From Rhodopseudomonas palustris (GTDB lineage Bacteria; Pseudomonadota; Alphaproteobacteria; Rhizobiales; Xanthobacteraceae), in the NCBI RefSeq assembly GCF_003226555.1, contig NZ_QKQS01000023.1, positions 1,505,123-1,569,122 on the forward strand: 64,000 bases of DNA, read 5' to 3'. The position numbers were made by a program, and so were the translations under genes. Below the pieces are notes generated by a model. That model did no database searches. It saw only the letters and a list, made by a program, of their open reading frames with translations, and was not told the origin of the DNA. This document shows, piece by piece, positions 26,139-32,692 of this stretch (within the stretch, counting starts at the first letter, position 1; every line of letters starts with the position of its first letter).

Positions 26139-26492
26139 ATGACGGCGAATCAGAACGACAAAGAGCGCGGCTTGAAGCGGGATCTGCTGCTGGCTGGCGT
26201 GTTGATCGCGGCGGGTGTGGTGCTGTCCGGCCTGTCGCTGACCCAGGTCGATAGCCGCACCGGGCGGTTGCATTTCGCCCAGGCGACGCCGCAGCCGCCG
26301 ACCTCGACGCCCGGCGCAGAGAGCAAGCCTACTGCTCCCGACGAAACTAAGCCCACGGGCGCGCGCCCGCACGACACTCCGCCCCAGCCGGCGCGCCCAG
26401 ATCAGGATGCGGTGCAGTCCGGCGCCAAGCCGGCGCTGCCGCCCGCCCCGCCGGAGAAGATCGGTGAGCCGATCCGGCCGAAGGGCGGCTGA
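26139..26492 (+). CDS. Membrane-anchored proline-rich protein
   Basis: 117 residues from the ATG at 26139, preceded by AAGGGATGAGG. A short charged N-terminus, one membrane span (DLLLAGVLIAAGVVLSGLSL) and an extended periplasmic tail very rich in Pro, Ala, Lys and Gln (PQPPTSTPGAESKPTAPDET and following). No domain recognised. A longer frame starting at 26040 is possible but lacks support. Followed by a very strong terminator. Function unknown. Confidence 0.65.
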   Translation: MTANQNDKERGLKRDLLLAGVLIAAGVVLSGLSLTQVDSRTGRLHFAQATPQPPTSTPGAESKPTAPDETKPTGARPHDTPPQPARPDQDAVQSGAKPALPPAPPEKIGEPIRPKGG

Positions 26493-26526
26493 CCGCCGCC
26501 ACCAAGAAACGGCCGACGATCACCTC

Positions 26527-26559
26527 ACCGGGCTCGCATTTGCGGGCTCGGTTTTTTTT
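26527..26559 (+). terminator. Strong rho-independent terminator
   Basis: An 11-bp stem (26527-26537 with 26542-26552) including two G-U wobbles, loop ATTT, then a run of seven Ts. It closes the proline-rich gene and probably the cobW-WD40-mgtC block. Confidence 0.88.
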
Positions 26560-26600
26560 GGTGATCAGTGGTCGTCGGCGAAGGAGCCCCAAGCACAGCG

Positions 26601-26730
26601 CACCTCTCCCGCTTGCGGGAGAGGTCGGATCGCGTAGCGATCCGGGTGAGGGCACTCCTATCAACGAGTCGCTGAGTCAGTGTCCGCGTCGCCCTCACCC
26701 CAACCCTCTCCCGCAAGCGGGAGAGGGGGC
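26601..26730. repeat. Compound palindromic repeat (family R4)
   Basis: Hairpin units CCTCTCCCGCTTGCGGGAGAGG at the start, then a CGGATCGCGTAGCGATCCG hairpin, and an inverted copy of the first hairpin at 26704-26727. A related element is at 30365-30456. Such gagaggg/ccctctc elements are common between genes in Bradyrhizobiaceae. It lies in the 308-bp gap before the homospermidine synthase gene, which otherwise holds only the terminator. Confidence 0.75.
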
Positions 26731-26800
26731 GCGCTGCGGTCGGGGAGGGGCGCGTGTACTTATTTGAAGCTGAAATCGCCGTTGAGGCGACCTCGTTGCC

Positions 26801-28231
26801 TCAGCGCACCAGCACGTTCTTGAACTGCCACGGGTCGGAGGTGTCGATGTCCTCCGGGAACAGGCCGGGGCGGTCGGTGATTGGGGTCCAGTCCGTGTAG
26901 TAGCCCTTCACCGGGCCGAGATACGGCGTCTGCACTTCGAGGCAGCGGCGGAAGTCCATCTCGTCGGCTTCGACGATGCCGGCTTCCGGATTCTCCAGCG
27001 CCCACACCATCCCGGCCAGCACCGCCGACGACACCTGCATGCCGGTGGCGTTCTGATACGGGCAAATCTCGCGGGTTTCTTCGATCGAGAGCTGCGAGCC
27101 GTACCAATAGGCGTTCTTGGCGTGGCCGTAGACCAGCACGCCGAGTTCGTCGATGCCGTCGACGATTTCGTTTTCATCCAGGATGTGCCACTTCGGCTGC
27201 ATCTTGCCTTCGGCGCCGAACATCTCGTGCAGCGACAGCACCGCGTCGTTGGCCGGGTGATAGGCGTAGTGGCAGGTCGGGCGATACACCACGTTCTGGC
27301 CGTCGCGCACCGTGAAGTAGTCGGCGATCGAGATCGACTCGTTGTGGGTGACGAGGAAACCGTACTGCGCGCCCGGGGTCGGGCACCAGGTGCGGACGCG
27401 GGTGTTGGCGCCCGGCTGCAGCAAATAGATCGCGGCCTGACAGCCTTCGGTGTGCTTGCGGCCGTTGTCCGGGATCCACTTCTCGTGCGTGCCCCAGCCC
27501 AGTTCGGCCGGCTGCAGGCCTTCGGACACGAAGCCTTCGACCGACCAGGTGTTGACGAACACGTTCATCGGCTTCGGCGTCTTGGCGCGCTGGGTATCAC
27601 GCTCGGCGATGTGGATGCCCTTGACGCCGAGCTTCTGTGCGAGCTGGCCCCAGCCTTCGCGGCTCTTCGGTTCGTTGAATTCGGTGCCGGTGTCGCGGGC
27701 GATGTCGAGCAGCGCCTGCTTGACGAACCACGACACCATGCCGGGGTTAGCGCCGCAGGTCGACACCGCGGTGGTGCCGCCGGGGTTCTTGGCCTTGGCG
27801 GCCAGCAGCGTCTCGCGCAGCGCGTAGTTGGAGCGCTTCTCCGGGCCGGCATTCTTGTCGAAGTAAAATCCGAGCCACGGCTCGACCACGGTGTCGATGT
27901 ACAGCGACCCGATCTCGCGGCACATCGTCATGATGTCGACCGAGCCGGTATCGACCGACAGGTTGACGCAGAAGCCCTGGCCGCCGCCTTCGGTCAGCAG
28001 CGGGACCAGCAGTTCGCGATAGTTGTCCTTGGTGACCGCCTGCTTGATGAAGCGGACGCCGTGCTTCTCGGCGAGTTCGCCGTCCGCGTGCGGATCGATG
28101 ATCACGAACCGCTTCTTGTCGTACTCGAAGTGCCGCTCGATCAGGGGCAGCGTGCCCTTGCCGATCGAACCGAAGCCGATCATCACAATGGGGCCGGTGA
28201 TCTTGGCGTGGATCTTCGAGTTAGACGACAT
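26801..28231 (-). CDS. hss: Homospermidine synthase
   Basis: 476 residues. Makes sym-homospermidine from two putrescines (or putrescine plus spermidine) with NAD+. Features: Rossmann motif IVMIGFGSIGKGTLPL at the N-terminus, saccharopine-dehydrogenase-like fold, GGTTAVSTCGANPGMVSWFV, and HEKWIPDNGRKHTEGCQAAI. Full length matches the bacterial family. Homospermidine is the characteristic polyamine of Rhodopseudomonas and rhizobia. The ornithine decarboxylase at 30461-31603, which makes putrescine, is on the same strand 2.2 kb upstream. Confidence 0.96.
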   Translation of the reverse strand: MSSNSKIHAKITGPIVMIGFGSIGKGTLPLIERHFEYDKKRFVIIDPHADGELAEKHGVRFIKQAVTKDNYRELLVPLLTEGGGQGFCVNLSVDTGSVDIMTMCREIGSLYIDTVVEPWLGFYFDKNAGPEKRSNYALRETLLAAKAKNPGGTTAVSTCGANPGMVSWFVKQALLDIARDTGTEFNEPKSREGWGQLAQKLGVKGIHIAERDTQRAKTPKPMNVFVNTWSVEGFVSEGLQPAELGWGTHEKWIPDNGRKHTEGCQAAIYLLQPGANTRVRTWCPTPGAQYGFLVTHNESISIADYFTVRDGQNVVYRPTCHYAYHPANDAVLSLHEMFGAEGKMQPKWHILDENEIVDGIDELGVLVYGHAKNAYWYGSQLSIEETREICPYQNATGMQVSSAVLAGMVWALENPEAGIVEADEMDFRRCLEVQTPYLGPVKGYYTDWTPITDRPGLFPEDIDTSDPWQFKNVLVR

Positions 28232-28339
28232 CAGGTTTGCACTCCGGACAGGGGGACAGGATTACGCCGCTATGTGCGGCCAGGACAGTTCGGGAATGTG
28301 ACGGCGAGGTGAATTTCGAATGTCACCTGCGACGGCTGT

Positions 28340-28753
28340 TCAGTTCGGCTCGGACACGCTGAGCACCGTCAGGGAGCGCTGCTCGCCCGACGGGGTCTCG
28401 AAGCTGATCGATTGTCCGACCGAGAGGCCGATAAGCGCGGCCCCGATCGGGGTCAATACCGAAATACGACCAGCCTCGACGTCGGCCTCGGTCGGATACA
28501 CCAGCGTCACCTGCTTTTCCTTGCCGGTGGTATCGTCCCGGAAGGTGAGGGCGGAGTCCATGCAGACGATCCCCGGCAGCGGATCGCTATCGGGCGCGAC
28601 ACTGGCGCGGGCGACCTCGCCGGCAAGGAATTCGGCCGTCGCCGGATAACGCTGCGCGGCGGCTTCGGCGAGCTGGCCGAGCCGTTCGGCGTCGCAATTT
28701 CGGATAGTGATCGGCGGGCGTTGGGTGCGAATGGTCTGAATCATGTCTTTCAC
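28340..28753 (-). CDS. rnk: Rnk/GreA-C-type regulator of nucleoside diphosphate kinase
   Basis: 137 residues: N-terminal helical part about 1-55, then a GreA/GreB C-terminal FKBP-like domain with LTPIGAALIGLSVGQSISFE near the end. This is the Rnk architecture, which lacks the long Gre coiled coil. Rnk binds RNA polymerase and affects Ndk levels in enterobacteria. ATG at 28753, with an alternative at 28744. Sits between hss and ridA on the same strand. Confidence 0.88.
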   Translation of the reverse strand: MKDMIQTIRTQRPPITIRNCDAERLGQLAEAAAQRYPATAEFLAGEVARASVAPDSDPLPGIVCMDSALTFRDDTTGKEKQVTLVYPTEADVEAGRISVLTPIGAALIGLSVGQSISFETPSGEQRSLTVLSVSEPN

Positions 28754-29007
28754 GGGTCCTTGTCACGCCGCGCGCCTCATGCGCATCGGCATTTTCGGGA
28801 TAAGTAGCAGTCTGAAAAAGGGGAGAAGTCGTCGACGAGATCGTTAAGCCCGGACGGCGCACGCGCGCGCCCGGGTCACCTTCCTGCGTGAAGGCGACCG
28901 GCGCGCAGCGTCAAACGATGGCGGGGCAAGATCATCATGATCGTCGGAACGTAGGGCTCCCCGCCGGAAAGTCAACGGGGAGCCGATTATCGTATAATTA
29001 GATAGGC

Positions 29008-29394
29008 TTAGCTGCGGCGCTTGGCGGTGACTTCGATTTCGATCTTCATTTCCGGCTTGTACAGGCCGGCGACCGCGACGATCGTCGCCGCCGGGCGGAT
29101 CTCCGACAGGTTCTCGCCACACACCGCGAACACCGCATCCGCATCCTTCGGATCGGTGATGTAGTAGGTCGCGCGTACAATGTCTTCCATCGCGAACCCC
29201 GCTTCCTTCAGCGCCGCGCCGATGGTCTTGAAGCAGTTGCGGGTCTGCGAGGTGACGTCCTCGGGCAGCGTCATGGTGGTGTAGTCGTAACCGGTGGTGC
29301 CGGACACGAAGACGAAATCACCATCGACCACGGCGCGGCTGTAGCCGGCAGTCTTTTCGAACGGCGATCCGGTGGAGATCAGACGACGCGACAT
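29008..29394 (-). CDS. RidA/YjgF family enamine/imine deaminase
   Basis: 128 residues. The RidA fold is indicated by VVDGDFVFVSGTTGYD, the helix QTRNCFKTIGAALKEAGFAM, DIVRATYYITD and the C-terminal GLYKPEMKIEIEVTA. Most RidA members hydrolyse reactive 2-aminoacrylate and use an Arg in the R-P-A motif; here RPAATIVAVAGL is present (Arg around 104), so activity is likely. ATG at 29394. A 28955-28984 hairpin follows without a T-run. Confidence 0.9.
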   Translation of the reverse strand: MSRRLISTGSPFEKTAGYSRAVVDGDFVFVSGTTGYDYTTMTLPEDVTSQTRNCFKTIGAALKEAGFAMEDIVRATYYITDPKDADAVFAVCGENLSEIRPAATIVAVAGLYKPEMKIEIEVTAKRRS

Positions 29395-29492
29395 CGAAAC
29401 AATCCTGGAATTGAGGGGAGATCGGCAGCCAATGCCGCGTCCGGTTCTGCAAATCAAGGCCGAGACTGTCTCAGCCCTGACACATGATCGGG

Positions 29493-29660
29493 TTAGGCTG
29501 CGGTTGTCTCGGCATCGCGGCCCCGCCGGCGGCGCCAGGCGTCGACGGCGATCTTGAGCGCGAACACGGTGAGAACCAGCACCGTGACGCGCGGACGCTT
29601 GGCCGGATCGCGCGGCGCGAAGACGCGGTGAGACGGGCGCGGAAAACGCAAGCTACGCAT
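29493..29660 (-). CDS. Small membrane protein of 55 residues
   Basis: A short ORF with an ideal ribosome site (TAAGGAGG, 6 bp before the ATG at 29660). That site overlaps the stop of the upstream GNAT gene, so the two would be co-translated. Sequence: basic N-terminus (RSLRFPRPSHRVFAPRDPAK), a membrane-like stretch (VTVLVLTVFALKIAVDAW) and a tail of Arg residues (RRRRGRDAETTAA). No family recognised. The perfect Shine-Dalgarno and tight spacing are the main evidence that it is real. Confidence 0.6.
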   Translation of the reverse strand: MRSLRFPRPSHRVFAPRDPAKRPRVTVLVLTVFALKIAVDAWRRRRGRDAETTAA

Positions 29661-29670
29661 CGGCCCCTCC

Positions 29671-30258
29671 TTACGCGGCGCGACGAAGACGCACCCGCTC
29701 GGCGCGCGCTGGCTTGGCGGCGGCGCCGGTGGCGACGATCAGGCCGGCAGCGCCGTCGAGGGCGCCATCGCGCAGTTCGAGCCCGAGCAGGCGGTCGCGT
29801 TCGAACGGGCCGGGCAGCGCCAGCGCGCCCATCTTATCGGCCGAGAAGCCGAACCGCGCGTAGTACGGCGCATCGCCGAGCAGGATCACGGCGCCATGGC
29901 CGCGCGCGGCGGCTTCCGCCAGCGCCGCACGCATCAAGGTGCCGCCGACGCCGAACTCACGGCACGACGACTGGACGGCGAGGGGGCCGAGCACGAGTGC
30001 GGCCCGGCCCCCTGCGTCGACATGCCAGAGCCGCACCGTGCCGACCAGCCGGCCTTGACGGACCGCGGAGAAGGCAAGGCCTTCCGCGGGCGCGCGTCCA
30101 TCACGCAAACGCTGGCAGGTGCGCGCATGCCGGCCTTCGCCGAAGCACGCATCCAGCAGGCGCTCACGCGCGGCAATGTCGGAGCTCTTTTCCGCACGGA
30201 TCGCGAACGGAACGGCTGCGACGTCCAAGGCGGTCAGGGTGGCGAGGGTGTTCGTCAT
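29671..30258 (-). CDS. GNAT family N-acetyltransferase (YhbS-like)
   Basis: 195 residues from the ATG at 30258. It carries an acetyltransferase core with VGTVRLWHVDAGGRAALVLG, the acetyl-CoA loop CREFGVGGTLMRAALAEAAAR, and VILLGDAPYYARFGFSADKM (the hallmark ...YYARFGF of YhbS proteins). The C-terminus is basic (AERVRLRRAA). An upstream in-frame start at 30303 lies in less conserved sequence. Substrate unknown. The small membrane protein follows immediately. Confidence 0.88.
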   Translation of the reverse strand: MTNTLATLTALDVAAVPFAIRAEKSSDIAARERLLDACFGEGRHARTCQRLRDGRAPAEGLAFSAVRQGRLVGTVRLWHVDAGGRAALVLGPLAVQSSCREFGVGGTLMRAALAEAAARGHGAVILLGDAPYYARFGFSADKMGALALPGPFERDRLLGLELRDGALDGAAGLIVATGAAAKPARAERVRLRRAA

Positions 30259-30360
30259 GGCACGTCGATCCCCACGCTCTCCGGCGAACCGCGCCGGCAG
30301 CATGTTGTCAGCAAAAAACGCATGTGACGGGAGAGGTCGGCGAGCCGGCCTCGACTTTTC

Positions 30361-30458
30361 TGCTCCCTCTCCCGCTCGCGGGAGAGGGCCGGGGTGAGGG
30401 CGACACGAGTCGCTGCTTCACCCTGCTAGCCGACCCCTCCGCAAGCGGGGAGGGGAAA
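30361..30458. repeat. Compound palindromic repeat (family R4, second copy)
   Basis: Hairpin CCCTCTCCCGCTCGCGGGAGAGGG at 30365-30388, followed by GGGTGAGGGCGACACGAGTC, as in the copy at 26601-26730, and a closing CCCTCCGCAAGCGGGGAGGG unit at about 30436-30456. It occupies the gap between the decarboxylase 3' end and the GNAT gene. The stem loops may double as a terminator for the decarboxylase. Confidence 0.72.
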
Positions 30459-30460
30459 GC

Positions 30461-31603
30461 TCAGATGTGATAGGTCGCCAGCGGCGGGAAGCCGTTGAAT
30501 GCCACCGCCGAGTAGGTCGACGTATAGGCGCCGGTGCCTTCGATCAGCAGCTTGTCGCCGATCTCAAGCGTCACCGGCAGCGGATACGGCAGCTTCTCGT
30601 ACAGCACGTCGGCGGAGTCGCAGGTCGGGCCGGCGAGCACGCAAGGCGTCATCTCGGCGCCGTCGTGGCGCGACTTGATGGCGTAGCGGATCGACTCGTC
30701 CATGGTCTCGGCGAGGCCGCCGAACTTGCCGATGTCGAGATACACCCAGCGCGTCTCGTCCTCGTCGCTCTTCTTCGAGATCAGAACGACTTCGGTCTCG
30801 ATCACGCCCGCGTTGCCGACCATGCCGCGGCCCGGCTCGATGATGGTCTCCGGGATCTGGTTGCCGAAGTGCTTACGCAGCGCCCGGAAGATCGAGCGGC
30901 CGTACTGCACCACCGGCGGGACTTCCTTCAGATACTTGGTTGGGAAGCCGCCACCCATATTGACCATCGACAGCGAGATGCCGCGCTCGGCGCAATCGCG
31001 GAACACCTGCGCGGCCATCGCCAGCGCGCGGTCCCACGCCTTCACCTTGCGCTGCTGCGAGCCGACGTGGAACGAAATGCCGTACGCCTCAAGGCCGAGA
31101 CGCTTGGCGAGATCGAGCACGTCGACCGCCATCTCCGGATCGCAGCCGAACTTGCGCGACAGCGGCCACTCGGCGCCGGCGCAGTCGTACAGGATACGGC
31201 AGAACACCTTCGAGCCGGGCGCGACGCGCGCGATCTTCTCCACCTCGGCGGTGCAGTCGACCGAAAACAGGCGAATGCCGAGCTCGTAGGCGCGCGCGAT
31301 GTCGCGCTCCTTCTTGATGGTGTTGCCGAACGAGATGCGGTCCGGGGTCGCTCCCGCGGCCAGTCCCATCTGGATTTCCTGCACCGAGGCGCAGTCGAAG
31401 CACGAGCCCAGCGAGGCCAGCAGCGACAGCACTTCAGGTGCCGGGTTGGCCTTGATCGCATAGAACACGCGGCTGTCCGGCAGCGCCTTGGCGAAATGCA
31501 TGAAGTTGTCGCGGACCACTTCGAGGTCGACGACCAGGCACGGCTCGACGTCCAGACCCTTGGCGCGGCGGTCGCGCAGGAATTCGCGGATACGTTCGGT
31601 CAT
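30461..31603 (-). CDS. Ornithine/lysine decarboxylase (alanine-racemase fold)
   Basis: 380 residues from the ATG at 31603 with GGGAGAG upstream. PLP enzyme of the eukaryotic-type ODC family. The PLP lysine lies in VFYAIKANPAPEVL near residue 52; other features are the HVGSQQ strand, the GGGFPTKY phosphate-binding loop, EPGRGMVGNAG, and the catalytic Cys in GPTCDSADVLYEKL. It decarboxylates ornithine to putrescine, possibly also lysine to cadaverine; putrescine would feed homospermidine synthase at 26801-28231. The frame is open 56 codons upstream but that region is the structured leader. Translation is likely controlled by that leader. speF or odc are possible symbols. Confidence 0.93.
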   Translation of the reverse strand: MTERIREFLRDRRAKGLDVEPCLVVDLEVVRDNFMHFAKALPDSRVFYAIKANPAPEVLSLLASLGSCFDCASVQEIQMGLAAGATPDRISFGNTIKKERDIARAYELGIRLFSVDCTAEVEKIARVAPGSKVFCRILYDCAGAEWPLSRKFGCDPEMAVDVLDLAKRLGLEAYGISFHVGSQQRKVKAWDRALAMAAQVFRDCAERGISLSMVNMGGGFPTKYLKEVPPVVQYGRSIFRALRKHFGNQIPETIIEPGRGMVGNAGVIETEVVLISKKSDEDETRWVYLDIGKFGGLAETMDESIRYAIKSRHDGAEMTPCVLAGPTCDSADVLYEKLPYPLPVTLEIGDKLLIEGTGAYTSTYSAVAFNGFPPLATYHI

Positions 31604-32067
31604 GGCACTCTCCCACGCGCCCAGCGACGGGCGCAAACCAACGATGGCGCTGGTCCGACGACTGCAGCGCCGTCGCGCGATGGAGGCGCGGCGAGCGATC
31701 AGCTCGGACAAGCAGTGCTGCCTTGGATTGGTTGGGAAGGATCCCGCCCGCTCACTGGCAATGAAGGACAAGCCTCTTCGGTATTCGCGCCGGCTGATGG
31801 AAAGCCGGCAGAGACCAAAAAAGCCCGCTCCGTCGTTGCTTTAAGTCGCGTCCCCCGTTGAGAACGAGGTGCGCCGGTTCGCCTCCGGCTGTCAGTCACG
31901 GTTGCAAGAGAGGAAGACACCTTCAACGGCATCTCTTGAGAGAGATGCTGGCCTCGCTGCGCGAACGCTTGGAGACCCTCGGCTCTTCATCCCTTGGCGG
32001 CTGTCCGGCCTCTTGTCCGGATACCTACCGACTGACACACGACCACGGGCACGTGCGAAATTGGGCA
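31604..32067 (-). ncRNA. speF-type mRNA leader of the ornithine decarboxylase gene
   Basis: About 465 nt of leader lie between the predicted start (near 32067) and the decarboxylase ATG. An Rfam family, the speF leader, is described upstream of ornithine decarboxylase genes in alphaproteobacteria. I place this region there by position, length and structure; I have not run a covariance search. Visible structure on the RNA strand: a GCCGGAGGCGAACCGGC hairpin (31872-31888); a terminator-like hairpin with arms at 31863-31875 and 31823-31837 followed by six Us (31817-31822); and a GCCGGC...GCCGGC stem (31789-31794 with 31804-31809). Confidence 0.6.
31892..31990 (-). CDS. Candidate leader peptide in the ornithine decarboxylase leader
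   Basis: A 32-codon ORF (MKSRGSPSVRAARPASLSRD then AVEGVFLSCNRD) inside the leader, ending just before the first hairpin. Ribosome position on it could decide whether the terminator-like hairpin downstream forms, by analogy with the ornithine-sensing SpeFL peptide of enterobacteria. The ribosome site (CCAAGGG directly before ATG) is poorly spaced. A second overlapping frame starting at 31932 (MPLKVSSSLATV) runs through the terminator and is an alternative. Speculative. Confidence 0.3.
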   Translation of the reverse strand: MKSRGSPSVRAARPASLSRDAVEGVFLSCNRD

Positions 32068-32073
32068 AGGCTG

Positions 32074-32102
32074 GAAATAGGTGTTTCGATGCCGGGTCGC
32101 AA
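32074..32102 (-). promoter_or_regulatory. Promoter of the ornithine decarboxylase transcript
   Basis: On the minus strand TTGCGA (32097-32102) and TATTTC (32074-32079) are 17 bp apart. An AT-rich tract (plus-strand run of Ts at 32105-32112) lies just upstream like an UP element. It gives a transcript start near 32067 and a leader of about 465 nt. Confidence 0.5.
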
Positions 32103-32265
32103 GATTTTTTTTGTCTTAACAGGCGAATTACTCGCGCCTGTCGCTCAGCGTTGCCGATCCATCACACCGCCGAGCGCGAAGCTGAACATCCGTTCAAGTT
32201 CGTCAACAGCCACGGGGGTAAATGTGACGGAGGCGTGGCGGCGCGCGTGTGCGCGTTGCCCGAAA

Positions 32266-32526
32266 TCAGGCGCGCTTGAAGAAAGGCTCGATGCGTTGCG
32301 CGTTGCGGACGAAGCCGATCATGATCACCACGCCAATCACGAACAAGACCGCCTGCATGATATGGGCGGCGTCGTCACCGAGACCGAACAGGATCGCCAG
32401 TGCCCACCCGCCCGCGAACGCGGCTCCGAACACCTCGGCGCCAATCAGGATGGCGGCACTGATGACGGTGATGACGCTCGGCCAGGCGATCTGGCGCGAT
32501 CCGGCGGCGGTGACAGGCTTGCTCAT
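32266..32526 (-). CDS. Small two-helix membrane protein
   Basis: 86 residues from the ATG at 32526. Two hydrophobic segments (PSVITVISAAILIGAEVFGAA and MQAVLFVIGVVIMIGFVRNA) with a polar N-terminus and a basic C-terminus (EPFFKRA). AAGGA lies 11 bp upstream. No domain recognised; similar short membrane proteins are common in Bradyrhizobiaceae. Divergent from the M3 peptidase gene. Function unknown. Confidence 0.7.
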   Translation of the reverse strand: MSKPVTAAGSRQIAWPSVITVISAAILIGAEVFGAAFAGGWALAILFGLGDDAAHIMQAVLFVIGVVIMIGFVRNAQRIEPFFKRA

Positions 32527-32692
32527 GGTTCGAAGGTCCTTCTGGCGGGCGCAATCTAGCGAAATCGCCCGCGGCGGCAAGCGGTAGGCGATGATCTTGT
32601 AAAGTGTCAGCAGTGGGGCAACCGGTCGGCTTGCGCAATTTACCGGCAAGAGCGGGGCGTTCCGGGCGCAAAAAAGCCTTACCCAATGGTAT

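Noticed and set aside
28955..28984. Rho-independent terminator after ridA
   Set aside because: The 8-bp stem is good, but there is no T-run on the minus strand downstream, so it was not called as a terminator.
31699..31932. 77-codon frame in the decarboxylase leader as a full gene
   Set aside because: It runs through the leader's terminator hairpin, has a poor ribosome site and no family; kept only as an alternative leader-peptide frame.
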